Shown in pieces: positions 51,070 through 59,219 of a DNA stretch of 64,000 nucleotides. This DNA comes from CALRGE01 sp964360635 (GTDB taxonomy: Bacteria > Patescibacteriota > Gracilibacteria > UBA1369 > 2-02-FULL-48-14). The position numbers were made by a program, and so were the translations under genes. The notes under the pieces are model-generated. The model saw nothing but the letters and a program-made list of their open reading frames with translations, searched no databases and had not been told where the DNA came from. The stretch's first letter is position 1; each line of letters opens with the position of its first letter. Location of the stretch: positions 1 to 64,000 of the forward strand of contig CAYHXO010000004.1 of the NCBI GenBank assembly GCA_964360635.1, read 5' to 3'.

Positions 51070-52653
51070 TTAATTTCTAATTAAATCCAAGGCATATTCT
51101 TGCCACCAAGAACCAGCATTTGGCCCACCGTTACAATTTCCGTCAGATTCTCCCGGAGGCTTCACCCATAAATATGCGTCCACAAGCTCCTCACCAGTAT
51201 TTGTGCTAGGGTTCTGCCCTAAAGTCATTCCTGATGGATTGCACCATTCACCATTCCAACCACTTCCATTTCTGCTTGTATCAATTATGAAGTGTTTTCC
51301 ACCAACTAAAGCAGAAATCTTTTTTCCATATTCAATATTTTCAGCCGTGGTGTAAAAATTCGACACATTTAGTGCAAAGCCGTCTGCCTTCTCCACATTT
51401 GCCAATGTCAAACGACGAGCCATCTCAGTTGAAGATGTCCAATTAGGATGACCGGAATCTAAGTAAACATAAATCTCCAGCTTTGATTCCAAAATATCTA
51501 CTGCGTCAGCAATAAGTTCAACACTATTTGCAAACATACAATCAAGAGCCAAAGCATCCGGCTCAACAATCACGACCGCTTTTCTACTGCCAATTCCATT
51601 TGCAAAATTTTGCACCCAGCCAAGATAATCTGCCTCAGCACTTCCACCGGAAGAAAACCCTCCACAATCACGTCCGGGAATATTATAAATCACCATCACC
51701 GGCAAAGCCCCCGATTCAGTCACTGTAGTCACATATTTATTTACTGACGCTTCGACATCACTATTCCAATCTCCAAACCATTTGGCTGCCGGCTGACTGG
51801 CAATTTGCTCCAAATCGCTACTATCCTCCGCACTCAAAGTAGATGAATTAATAAGATCGTAAGCATCGGAAGAAGGATCGACATATAAAGTTGCGCCGGA
51901 AAAAGGACTTACTATATCGACCGGTGCCAATATTACCGGCTCGTCCACAGTGACAACAACTTTCTCCTGATTCACATATGCCCCACCACCGGAAACAATC
52001 ACATAACCCTGACCGACATTTTCCTCAGACTCATCAGATTCCTCATGCTCAGAAAACAAAAAAACCTCGGCATCAGGATTAAAAAATCTATATAAAACCG
52101 ATGCCACATCTCCACGCGTCATTTCATTAGTAGGATAAAAATAACTATTAGGCATAAGAAATCCATTTAATTTGGCAACGTATAAATAATCGGTATACCA
52201 AGCATCATCTGATACATCTAAATACTCCGGATCTCCGAATTTAAAATTTATTTCACTATCATAAACTTTTAAAATCATCACAATCGCCTCCGCACGATTT
52301 ATGTTTTTCCCAGGCAAAAAATTACCATCTCCATAACCATTAATCCACTCTTCCGTTTTTGCGTAACAAACATATTTAGCATACCAATCTTCCGCGACAT
52401 CATTGAAACAATTCCGACCTCCAATCGGCACATTGTCTACTCGACTTTCCACTAAAATCTTTAAAAGTTCAGCACGGTTAATTGAGTTGTTAGGCCTGTA
52501 AGTCATATCAACATAGCCATCAACAATATTTGCATCAAAAAGGTAATTGATGGCTACTTCATCATTCTCCGTGCTTACATCCGTGAATGCAAAAGTTTTT
52601 GGTGCATGAGCAAAGAGTAAAATTATCAATGACGCTAAAAAAATGTGTTTCAT
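51070..52653 (-). CDS. SLH-anchored glycoside hydrolase family 6 (cellulase-type) enzyme
   Basis: 527 residues: signal peptide (MKHIFLASLIILLFAHAPKTFA), three N-terminal SLH repeats (about 24-75, 82-135, 143-195), a short acidic linker, then a GH6 domain (about 235-527). GH6 signatures are strong: YNIPGRDCGGFSSGG (D329), VVIVEPDAL (D366, likely general acid), YLDSGHPNW (D399), ALNVSNF, IIDTSRNGSGW, and WVKPPGESDG (D504). These match the four conserved Asp of bacterial Cel6A (spacing 37 between the first two, as in endoglucanases). It probably hydrolyses beta-1,4-glucan at the cell surface, though the substrate is unproven. It overlaps the upstream gene by 4 nt. Confidence 0.93.
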   Translation of the reverse strand: MKHIFLASLIILLFAHAPKTFAFTDVSTENDEVAINYLFDANIVDGYVDMTYRPNNSINRAELLKILVESRVDNVPIGGRNCFNDVAEDWYAKYVCYAKTEEWINGYGDGNFLPGKNINRAEAIVMILKVYDSEINFKFGDPEYLDVSDDAWYTDYLYVAKLNGFLMPNSYFYPTNEMTRGDVASVLYRFFNPDAEVFLFSEHEESDESEENVGQGYVIVSGGGAYVNQEKVVVTVDEPVILAPVDIVSPFSGATLYVDPSSDAYDLINSSTLSAEDSSDLEQIASQPAAKWFGDWNSDVEASVNKYVTTVTESGALPVMVIYNIPGRDCGGFSSGGSAEADYLGWVQNFANGIGSRKAVVIVEPDALALDCMFANSVELIADAVDILESKLEIYVYLDSGHPNWTSSTEMARRLTLANVEKADGFALNVSNFYTTAENIEYGKKISALVGGKHFIIDTSRNGSGWNGEWCNPSGMTLGQNPSTNTGEELVDAYLWVKPPGESDGNCNGGPNAGSWWQEYALDLIRN

Positions 52654-53753
52654 AAGCCAATATTAGCACAGGCCCCTGTCCATGTCATTGCATCTGTATT
52701 TCCATATGACTCAAGTATATTTTTTCCCATAGGTAAAAAATCGCCTGATTCAGTGTCGTAAATAACTACTTCTGTAAATCTCTGTTCTTGTTCGCCATCA
52801 ACTTTATCTGCCGTATAACAAGCCGCTGAAAGCAAGACGTGAGTATCGTCACAAAATGAGCCATATTCCACACTTGTTACAATACAATCCTTATCAAAAC
52901 GAGGATCGACTTGAGTCATTTCTGAAGGTTTCGGGAAAGGAATCGCTACACTATATGCGCCGGCACTGCCATCTGTGGCAATCGGAAACGCAATAATTCC
53001 TCCATCATGACGGTTATTACAATAAAGAAGCGAGCCGTCATAATTCCAAAAACAATGTGCCGTGCCGTTTGCCTCGGAAACTTCAATCAATTCTCCTGAT
53101 GCAGGATTATAAATCATTGGCTGTGCAGTTCCACTTCCACGGCCCTCTCCCCCCTTTATTGTCCGATAAAAAGCAAGTAATCCGCTTGGTGAAACCTGCA
53201 CCTCATGAGCAGAGGTTACTTCATCTATTTTTTCAACAACGGAGCCAGTAAATTTTGCCAAAGTAAATCCTTTCCTAAGAACGAAATAAACTTCAGATTC
53301 GTCAGAGGTAGGAGAAGGATGAGTTGCCTCGGCAGACAACAAAGTAGCAGCACCTCCATTTAAAGAAATTTTCATAGCCGAATCACGACCATCTACCGAT
53401 TGAGTATAGTAAACGGTTTGCCCATCACGAGACAAAACCGGAGAAATATCAGCGACCTCATTATTTGTAATCTGTTTTAAATCCGTAACCGTAGCTGTTG
53501 AAAGATCCACTTGAGCAGTAAAAAGATCACAGCCATCAGTATAATGATCATGACAATCTCCTCCACTTTCTAAATTACTGGAAACGACCACCGTAACAAT
53601 TTTTCCTACCGGCATAGGTTTTTCAACACCAGCATTTTCTTGCTCGACTTGATCATTTCCTGAAATTGCCCATCCCCTCGCAAAAAAAACCGCACCCCCT
53701 CCAAGGGCAACAACTAGAGCACCAATAAAAATACTTTTGAAATTTGTTAGCAT
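52650..53753 (-). CDS. Membrane-anchored TolB-like beta-propeller protein
   Basis: 367 residues. N-terminal anchor (FIGALVVALGGGAVFFARG), then a beta-propeller of repeated S-x-D-G/S-x-x-(L/V)-(Y/F) blades (PVLSRDGQTVYYTQS; SPTSDESEVYFVLR; VSPSGLLAFYRTI; WNYDGSLLYCNNRHDG), the PD40/TolB pattern, with a Cys-rich loop near the start (GGDCHDHYTDGCDLF). Probably an extracellular protein- or glycan-binding partner of the downstream GH6 protein, which it overlaps by 4 nt. The start overlaps head-to-head with the in-frame start upstream of the divergent gene. Confidence 0.82.
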   Translation of the reverse strand: MLTNFKSIFIGALVVALGGGAVFFARGWAISGNDQVEQENAGVEKPMPVGKIVTVVVSSNLESGGDCHDHYTDGCDLFTAQVDLSTATVTDLKQITNNEVADISPVLSRDGQTVYYTQSVDGRDSAMKISLNGGAATLLSAEATHPSPTSDESEVYFVLRKGFTLAKFTGSVVEKIDEVTSAHEVQVSPSGLLAFYRTIKGGEGRGSGTAQPMIYNPASGELIEVSEANGTAHCFWNYDGSLLYCNNRHDGGIIAFPIATDGSAGAYSVAIPFPKPSEMTQVDPRFDKDCIVTSVEYGSFCDDTHVLLSAACYTADKVDGEQEQRFTEVVIYDTESGDFLPMGKNILESYGNTDAMTWTGACANIGL

Positions 53754-53775
53754 GAGCGTAATCTACTCTACAGAT

Positions 53776-55149
53776 ATGGAAAGTTCCACGAAAAAATTTG
53801 TCGCATCACTGATTTCAGCAATAATTATAGGTGCTGGTTTTGGCGCAATTGCGGGAAAAATTTTCCCAATCACCAACAATACAAAAAAACCCGTTGAGGA
53901 ATCCGGACCAGAACTGTCCCTTGCCGCGGCAGGTGAAACTTTTATAACAACCGTAACGTCAGACGGCATTGGAGAAATTCTTGTACAAGTTGATTTGCCT
54001 CAAACAGCACGTTATAGCGAAGGTGCACCTGTTATTGTGAATGTTCCAACTTTTTACACACCGGAGATTTCCGGTTTTCATCCTCTTGATGGAATCACTG
54101 ATGGAGGCGCTATCTCTATTTCTCTAATGTATCCGGGCCGTTCGGACGGCAATGGAAATTCAAGCGATGGAACAGATGATTTTGGAGGACCAGACTCAAT
54201 AAAAGCGCTGCGAGATACAATACTTTTTGCAATGGGTGAGAAAAATAATTCAGAAGGATTTTCACTAAAAGAACTTTCAGCAATTGAGCCACTTTATAGT
54301 GACGTAGGAATCTATGCGTTCTCTCACCCGGGAATTGCAGCCACAGCAGTATTGGGCTCATATCCAGACGAATTAAAAAATGTCGATTTTTATGTAGGTC
54401 GTGAAAATCCAACAATTGATCTGCTTTCAACACTTGAATTAGGCCATTGGAATGTAGAAGGCAAAACAAAAGTCGCAGATCCAAATCCACTTTATAATTA
54501 TCCGGAAGATTATTCTTCTACTTCAATATCTTTAGATTATTCTTCCGCACATTATGATCAAAACAGTGGCGCTCCTTTTTTCGACACAAACGGAAATGAC
54601 AAACTGGACAGCAACGAATTTTCACTCGGCACACAAGTTCCAACAATGTTTGGCAAACGTTTCTACTCACGCAATCTTTTGCACGCCCTTGAAGACAACG
54701 GGGCTTTAACGGCTTCAAACTGGCCAAGTGATCTTGCTACACCAGCAGATGCAGACACAATTTGGCCTGATCGCGAGACCACTCCCTACTATTCTAAAAT
54801 TAGTTCCACGCTTCACGTCATGCTTGTTTTTGCAGCAAAAAGTCACGTGCAAGTTTCAGAAGATCAACCTAGTGTACACCAAACATACGATGGTTTTTCA
54901 GGTGAAGATATATGGATCCGCTTAAACCCTGACTCCAAATATGTTGATGAATTTAGCGAAGCTGACAGTAAAAAATACGTCGAACACGATGCAAATTCAG
55001 AGCCTTCCGATTGGGCTGACGTTTCTAAAGACTGGGCATATGGATCAGGAGCCTACTCCGCTGTTGCCCCGCTTGCGGCAGTATTTGAGATGGCAGATCG
55101 CACTTACAAAGACAACTGGTCTGCAGATTTAAGCAGTATAATTAAATAA
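53776..55149 (+). CDS. Membrane-anchored alpha/beta-hydrolase-like protein
   Basis: 457 residues from the ATG at 53776; the longer frame with ATG 53752 collides head-on with the start of the divergent gene. N-terminal anchor (FVASLISAIIIGAGFGAIAG). The core looks like an alpha/beta-hydrolase: an early strand turn VNVPTFYTP, a possible nucleophile elbow YAFSHPGIAA in place of the canonical GxSxG, then a C-terminal SHVQVSEDQPSVHQTYDGF where the His would lie. It is unusual in that the elbow is SHPG. There is one EF-hand-like segment (DTNGNDKLDSNEF). It forms a probable operon with the genes at 55157 and 55439. Confidence 0.65.
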   Translation: MESSTKKFVASLISAIIIGAGFGAIAGKIFPITNNTKKPVEESGPELSLAAAGETFITTVTSDGIGEILVQVDLPQTARYSEGAPVIVNVPTFYTPEISGFHPLDGITDGGAISISLMYPGRSDGNGNSSDGTDDFGGPDSIKALRDTILFAMGEKNNSEGFSLKELSAIEPLYSDVGIYAFSHPGIAATAVLGSYPDELKNVDFYVGRENPTIDLLSTLELGHWNVEGKTKVADPNPLYNYPEDYSSTSISLDYSSAHYDQNSGAPFFDTNGNDKLDSNEFSLGTQVPTMFGKRFYSRNLLHALEDNGALTASNWPSDLATPADADTIWPDRETTPYYSKISSTLHVMLVFAAKSHVQVSEDQPSVHQTYDGFSGEDIWIRLNPDSKYVDEFSEADSKKYVEHDANSEPSDWADVSKDWAYGSGAYSAVAPLAAVFEMADRTYKDNWSADLSSIIK

Positions 55150-55156
55150 ATATATT

Positions 55157-55417
55157 ATGAGCAAACTCCAATTTCTAATAATTTTGATGGCTGGCTTAAC
55201 GGCCTTTGGTGTTTCTTATTTTATATTTGCCGTGCCTTCCTCTCCGGTCAGCACTACAAAGGAACCAGCCTCGATTACAGTTCAGGAGGTTGAAGAAAAA
55301 TTACCGGCAAAGCCGGAAAAAGAAGCAGACAGAAGTGAGGATAAAAAATCACAATGTGGCAATGGCACCTGTACTCCTCCAGAAAATGCAGATCTCTGCC
55401 CGGCAGATTGCGAATAA
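55157..55417 (+). CDS. Small anchored protein with a C-terminal Cys motif
   Basis: 86 residues. An N-terminal membrane anchor (FLIILMAGLTAFGVSYFIFA), a charged linker rich in Glu/Lys/Pro, and a C-terminal six-Cys-type knot fragment (CGNGTCTPPENADLCPADC) of the Dickkopf-like CGNG family often attached to exported proteins. It lies 7 nt after the hydrolase-like gene and 21 nt before the next. Confidence 0.75.
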   Translation: MSKLQFLIILMAGLTAFGVSYFIFAVPSSPVSTTKEPASITVQEVEEKLPAKPEKEADRSEDKKSQCGNGTCTPPENADLCPADCE

Positions 55418-55438
55418 TTATTCTTTAATTTCCCTGAA

Positions 55439-56401
55439 ATGAAAAAAAATCTTCAGTTCATATTTATAACTGCTCTTTTACTTGTTTCTTGTTCAAAGAA
55501 GCCGCTTATTACTAATGAGCCGATAAACAACAGCATCAATGCAATGTTTGTTCAGGTTTGTGAGGAGGATAAAGATGTGAAGGGGCCTTGGAATGGAGAC
55601 CTTATATTGAGCAGAATGGATGATGCAGGAATGAGGATTGGAGAAGAAGAGATTTTTGCGGAATCGGGCGGCGTCCCAACAGTCGTTCAAGATGCAAATG
55701 GAAAATTAATTTCAGCTTTCCAGTGGTTTACTTGCGAAGATACTGCTTCTTTCGATAAAGTTGCAGTAAAGATTTCTGAAGATGACGGGGTAACTTGGTC
55801 TGATCCTGAAACGGTTCAATTTGCAGAAATGCCTGAAGAATATCAAAGACCATTTGACCCAACTTTAGTCATAACTGAAGATGGGAAAATTCGTATGTAT
55901 TTCACTTCAAATAGCAGTGGAACTATGATGTTTGATAAAACTAACAAGATTTACTCCGCAATTTCAGAAGATGGAGTGAATTATACTTTTGAACCGGGTG
56001 TACGTTTTGAACTTGAAAATGTTCCCGCATATGACTCAGCAGCCGGGTATTTTGAGGGACTTTGGTATTTGATTACGCCCAAGGCTGATGAACAGCCAAA
56101 GGGCGCACATTTTGCAACATCGGAAGATGGCCTAACATTCGCAACTCAAGAAGATATTATTCCAAGTATTGAAGTAAACTGGACAGGCAATTTCTTGGCA
56201 AAAGAAGATGCCCTTTATTTTTATGGCACGCCAAATGGCAAAGATGGCGATTGGTACACAAAAACTGAAGATGGAAAAACTTGGTCAGAACCAATTTACT
56301 TAAAAAGTAATTTTGGCGGTGATCCTGCGGTCGTCTGCCCTGATACCGGCAACTGTTTAATTATTGGAACGATGATGGCAAAGAAAAAGGATTCGATCTA
56401 A
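55439..56401 (+). CDS. Lipoprotein with BNR/sialidase-like propeller
   Basis: 320 residues. Lipoprotein signal with lipobox LVSC (LLLVSCSKK). The mature part has Asp-box-type repeats (SEDDGVTWSDP; SEDGVNYTF; SEDGLTFAT; TEDGKTWSEP) and a DPTLVITEDGKIRMYFTS motif, the pattern of sialidase, GH43 or five-/six-bladed arabinanase-like propellers. Catalytic residues cannot be assigned. It is in the operon-like plus-strand run with the alpha/beta-hydrolase-like gene. A surface glycan-processing or binding role is likely. Confidence 0.78.
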   Translation: MKKNLQFIFITALLLVSCSKKPLITNEPINNSINAMFVQVCEEDKDVKGPWNGDLILSRMDDAGMRIGEEEIFAESGGVPTVVQDANGKLISAFQWFTCEDTASFDKVAVKISEDDGVTWSDPETVQFAEMPEEYQRPFDPTLVITEDGKIRMYFTSNSSGTMMFDKTNKIYSAISEDGVNYTFEPGVRFELENVPAYDSAAGYFEGLWYLITPKADEQPKGAHFATSEDGLTFATQEDIIPSIEVNWTGNFLAKEDALYFYGTPNGKDGDWYTKTEDGKTWSEPIYLKSNFGGDPAVVCPDTGNCLIIGTMMAKKKDSI

Positions 56402-56469
56402 AACCTGATGTGAAAGCACGCGAAGACTGCTAAACTGTGATACACTCGAGTTAATTCACCCCAAACTCA

Positions 56470-57120
56470 ATGAGAAACAATTTTCTTGTCATTCTCCTTC
56501 TTTTTACGGTACTCAGTTCCTGTAAAAATGAAGAGGTTATGCCCACAGAAGATTTAGAGGTTCCATTCACATCACAATCGCCTGATGGCAATTGGAGCGA
56601 GCCTTGGCAAAATGCCTGCGAGGAAACTTCAATTTTAATGGTTGATAATTTTTATCAAGATGAGAATCTAAATATTGAAGAAGAAAAAAAACGAATTTTG
56701 GAAATTTTAAAAACGAAAAAAGACACTGTTAAAGTTAGCAAAGATGAAAGCCTAACAACCATATCTGACTTAATAAACAGCCTCGATTTAAACTGGACAA
56801 GCTCAATCAAAAAAAATCCAACAATCGACGAACTCTTGCAGGAATTAGCAAATAATAGGCCAATTATTGTTCCAATTTTGGCGGGAGAAGTTCCGACTCC
56901 TTATTACGATGGCGTGAATTATCATGTAATTGTTTTAGTCGGCTATGACCAAGAAAAGGGTGTTTTCAAGGTGAACGACCCAGGCACTCAATATGGAGAA
57001 AATATAAGTTATAATTACGAAACTTTGATGAATGCGATCCACGATCTAAATCAAAAAGACTACGAAGCAGGTGAAAAACGAGTCTTATTTACAAAGCCAA
57101 AGGGTGTTTTAGCAGATTGA
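56470..57120 (+). CDS. C39-like cysteine peptidase lipoprotein
   Basis: 216 residues. Lipobox LSSC (LLFTVLSSC) precedes a Peptidase_C39_2/BtrH-like domain: VPFTSQSPDGNW with the oxyanion Gln, catalytic Cys50 in WQNACEETS, His152 in NYHVIVLVGYD, and Asn169-Asp170 in KVNDPGT. The nucleophile context fits a papain-like peptidase. It is probably an exported surface protease or cell-wall amidase. A TTAA element precedes the ATG at 14 nt. It stands between the sialidase-like lipoprotein and a coiled-coil gene. Confidence 0.85.
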   Translation: MRNNFLVILLLFTVLSSCKNEEVMPTEDLEVPFTSQSPDGNWSEPWQNACEETSILMVDNFYQDENLNIEEEKKRILEILKTKKDTVKVSKDESLTTISDLINSLDLNWTSSIKKNPTIDELLQELANNRPIIVPILAGEVPTPYYDGVNYHVIVLVGYDQEKGVFKVNDPGTQYGENISYNYETLMNAIHDLNQKDYEAGEKRVLFTKPKGVLAD

Positions 57121-57167
57121 CATAATTATTATTTCATTGTAAGCTGCAGGCTATTTTTATAAAAAAC

Positions 57168-57668
57168 ATGGTCAAAATATTGAATTTACACGCAGCATGG
57201 CACGGTAATGATGAAGGAGTTCCAAAAGTAGTAGGCCCGGAAAATATAGATTTGTGGGGACAACTTGAAACTTTGGAGGATGAAATTCAAAATCTCAACC
57301 TTAGCGTTATAGCCATGTGCACAGATCAGCATGCCGATTTATCGACTTCAATAAAAGCACAAATAGAGCGTTGCGAAAGTATTATTGAATCAGCAAATAA
57401 TGGCATTCGGGTTGCAAATGAAATGATAAGAATTGCAAGACTTATCCAAACGAACCATAGCGATAAAGTTCTGATACAAACACTTGAAGAGAGAATTCTA
57501 GATATAGAAGATGATGCAAATGACTTCAAAATAACTTTAGGCATTCAAAAAACGAGCCTTGAAGGATTTAAAGAAACAGAGCTAGAAATGGGCGGTGCTC
57601 AATCTGCGATACAAACTCAAATCGAGGGTGCATTGCTAAAAACTAATACCGACGATTCAAATAATTAG
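57168..57668 (+). CDS. Hypothetical coiled-coil protein, 166 residues
   Basis: Not recognised. The sequence has no export signal and is helical, with amphipathic coiled-coil segments (WGQLETLEDEIQNLNLS; TLEERILDIEDDANDFKITL), a Cys near residue 48 and a second Cys. It lies 47 nt after the C39-like gene on the same strand and is followed by a convergent purine nucleoside phosphorylase gene. Confidence 0.6.
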   Translation: MVKILNLHAAWHGNDEGVPKVVGPENIDLWGQLETLEDEIQNLNLSVIAMCTDQHADLSTSIKAQIERCESIIESANNGIRVANEMIRIARLIQTNHSDKVLIQTLEERILDIEDDANDFKITLGIQKTSLEGFKETELEMGGAQSAIQTQIEGALLKTNTDDSNN

Positions 57669-57764
57669 TGTGAAAGTGTACTATGCGGGGAATGGGCCAA
57701 AATTACACTAAGGCAATGAAAGTATATTTAATAAAAATCCCCATGACAAATCTCATCAGTAAAA

Positions 57765-58697
57765 CTATCTCCTCGGCCAATTAGCAACCATGTGCCTAAG
57801 AGCTTTAGCCGTTGGCTGGGCACTTTGCTCACCTACCGCTTGATTTCCTTCATGACTATGAGGAGCAAACGCACCATTTGTGATCAAAACAACCTGAGCC
57901 ACAGGAATGTTCCATAAGGCAGCAAGTGAAACTTCATGTCCACTCATTCCGATGACTTCGCAGCCTGTGGATCGGAATGCAAGCTTGTCACCCAGACTTT
58001 CAAATTGAGGGCCTGCAACATAACCATAAACAACACGCGGCGCTTTTCCTTGAGCCTCTAAAAGTGCTTGTTGAGCAATAGCAATATAACGCCCCTCTTC
58101 CATTCTGAGACCGGAATTGTCCGGATCAACAAACTCTCCTCCAATCAATGTAGTCCCTGTGCCAAAATGCCTGTTGGCGATAGACTCGACGACCGCAAGA
58201 TCTCCAGGATTTGTTTCGGCCATTCTTCGTCCACGGTGTGCCCAACCCATAGCATCAATCAAGGCTGTTCTGACTAAACTTTTGATCAAACCCTGCTCCC
58301 TACCGATTCGCCCGGAAAGTGATCCGACTCCATGAGTAACAATCACTCCGTCCAAGACATCCTTTACTGCTCCCATAACAACTCGAGTGCCCAAAGGCCC
58401 ATTCGGATCTCTTGTTTCATTGGCATGGACTCTTCCCATCACCAAAGCAGGACGACCATCAATCCTTCCCTTCCTGATAGTTTTGGAATGTCCATTCACT
58501 TCTCCTCCTCCCTGTTCAACACCTGGAACGCGAAGCACGTGATACGGTACCGAAGCATCTTCTTCGAAGATATCTTCGACACCTTTCCTCCAACCTGTAC
58601 CGGGGAAAATACCAACAGAATTAGGAATCTCACCCATTTCCTGAATCAGTTTTTCTCGAGCAGATTGTTCTCTATCAGCAAGTTCTGAATGTTCCAT
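57765..58697 (-). CDS. Purine nucleoside phosphorylase family protein
   Basis: 310 residues, PNP/MTAP (family 2) fold: SVGIFPGTGW, GVEQGGGEVNGHSKTIRKGRIDG, VIVTHGVGSLSG, VVYGYVAGPQFES, CEVIGMSGHEVSLAALW, VVLITNGA. It phosphorolyses purine nucleosides (or 5'-methylthioadenosine) to free base and ribose-1-phosphate, tying in with the rpe-rpiB-prs salvage genes. It is about 30-40 residues longer than the usual 270-280 because of an N-terminal extension (about residues 1-25). Substrate preference, inosine/guanosine versus MTA, is not decided. Confidence 0.9.
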   Translation of the reverse strand: MEHSELADREQSAREKLIQEMGEIPNSVGIFPGTGWRKGVEDIFEEDASVPYHVLRVPGVEQGGGEVNGHSKTIRKGRIDGRPALVMGRVHANETRDPNGPLGTRVVMGAVKDVLDGVIVTHGVGSLSGRIGREQGLIKSLVRTALIDAMGWAHRGRRMAETNPGDLAVVESIANRHFGTGTTLIGGEFVDPDNSGLRMEEGRYIAIAQQALLEAQGKAPRVVYGYVAGPQFESLGDKLAFRSTGCEVIGMSGHEVSLAALWNIPVAQVVLITNGAFAPHSHEGNQAVGEQSAQPTAKALRHMVANWPRR

Positions 58698-58800
58698 TTA
58701 TGTGCAAAAAGAGGGAATAGTAGAACAAAAGCATCGATGAATCAAGAGTACTACAAAAATCAACCTCACTCAGCAGTTTGGCTTGATGCATTCTGATGAT

Positions 58801-58881
58801 GAGATTACCGCTTCCTTTGATATCTCGACCGAAGCTGGCAAGAAAGCCTGCTTAACAAGTTTTAAAGCTTTAGCAAAATGA
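58801..58881 (+). pseudogene. Possible decayed antitoxin reading frame
   Basis: A short frame (EITASFDISTEAGKKACLTS..., ending ALAK) runs without stop from 58801 to a TGA at 58879-58881 that overlaps the toxin ATG (ATGA), the layout expected for an antitoxin C-terminus, but there is an in-frame TGA just before it and no start codon. It looks like a remnant. Low confidence. Confidence 0.3.
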
Positions 58882-59156
58882 AAAAAATCATCCAGCGCAC
58901 AAAGGGATTTGAAAAGGCTTTTTTAAAATTGCAAAAAAAGTGGCGTGCTAAATTCATAAAACAGTTAGAGCTATTTTTGGACGATGAATTTCACCCACTC
59001 TTGAAAACACACGAACTCAAAGGCGATCGAAAAGGAGAATGGTCATTTTCTGTAGCAAACGATATTCGTGCGATTTACAGAAAAGAAATCGCGAACGGGA
59101 GAACTACGATCATATTCACATTCATCGATATTGGTTCTCACAGTAAAGTAGATTAG
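58878..59156 (+). CDS. RelE/ParE-superfamily toxin (YafQ-like)
   Basis: 92 residues. The RelE fold is visible in KGFEKAFLKLQKKW, HELKGDRKGEWSFSVANDIRAIYRKE and IIFTFIDIGSHSKV; the GDRKGEWSF segment and DIRAIYR strand are the YafQ/RelE hallmarks and would form the ribosome-dependent mRNA-cleaving site. It begins in an ATGA overlap with a short upstream frame that lacks a start, so no intact antitoxin is seen. It is the fourth toxin-type gene of the window. Confidence 0.82.
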   Translation: MKKIIQRTKGFEKAFLKLQKKWRAKFIKQLELFLDDEFHPLLKTHELKGDRKGEWSFSVANDIRAIYRKEIANGRTTIIFTFIDIGSHSKVD

Positions 59157-59219
59157 CAGTACAGCATTGAAATAAACCTGTTCGTAAGGTATAATGACAT
59201 GATTGATCATTAAATTCTC

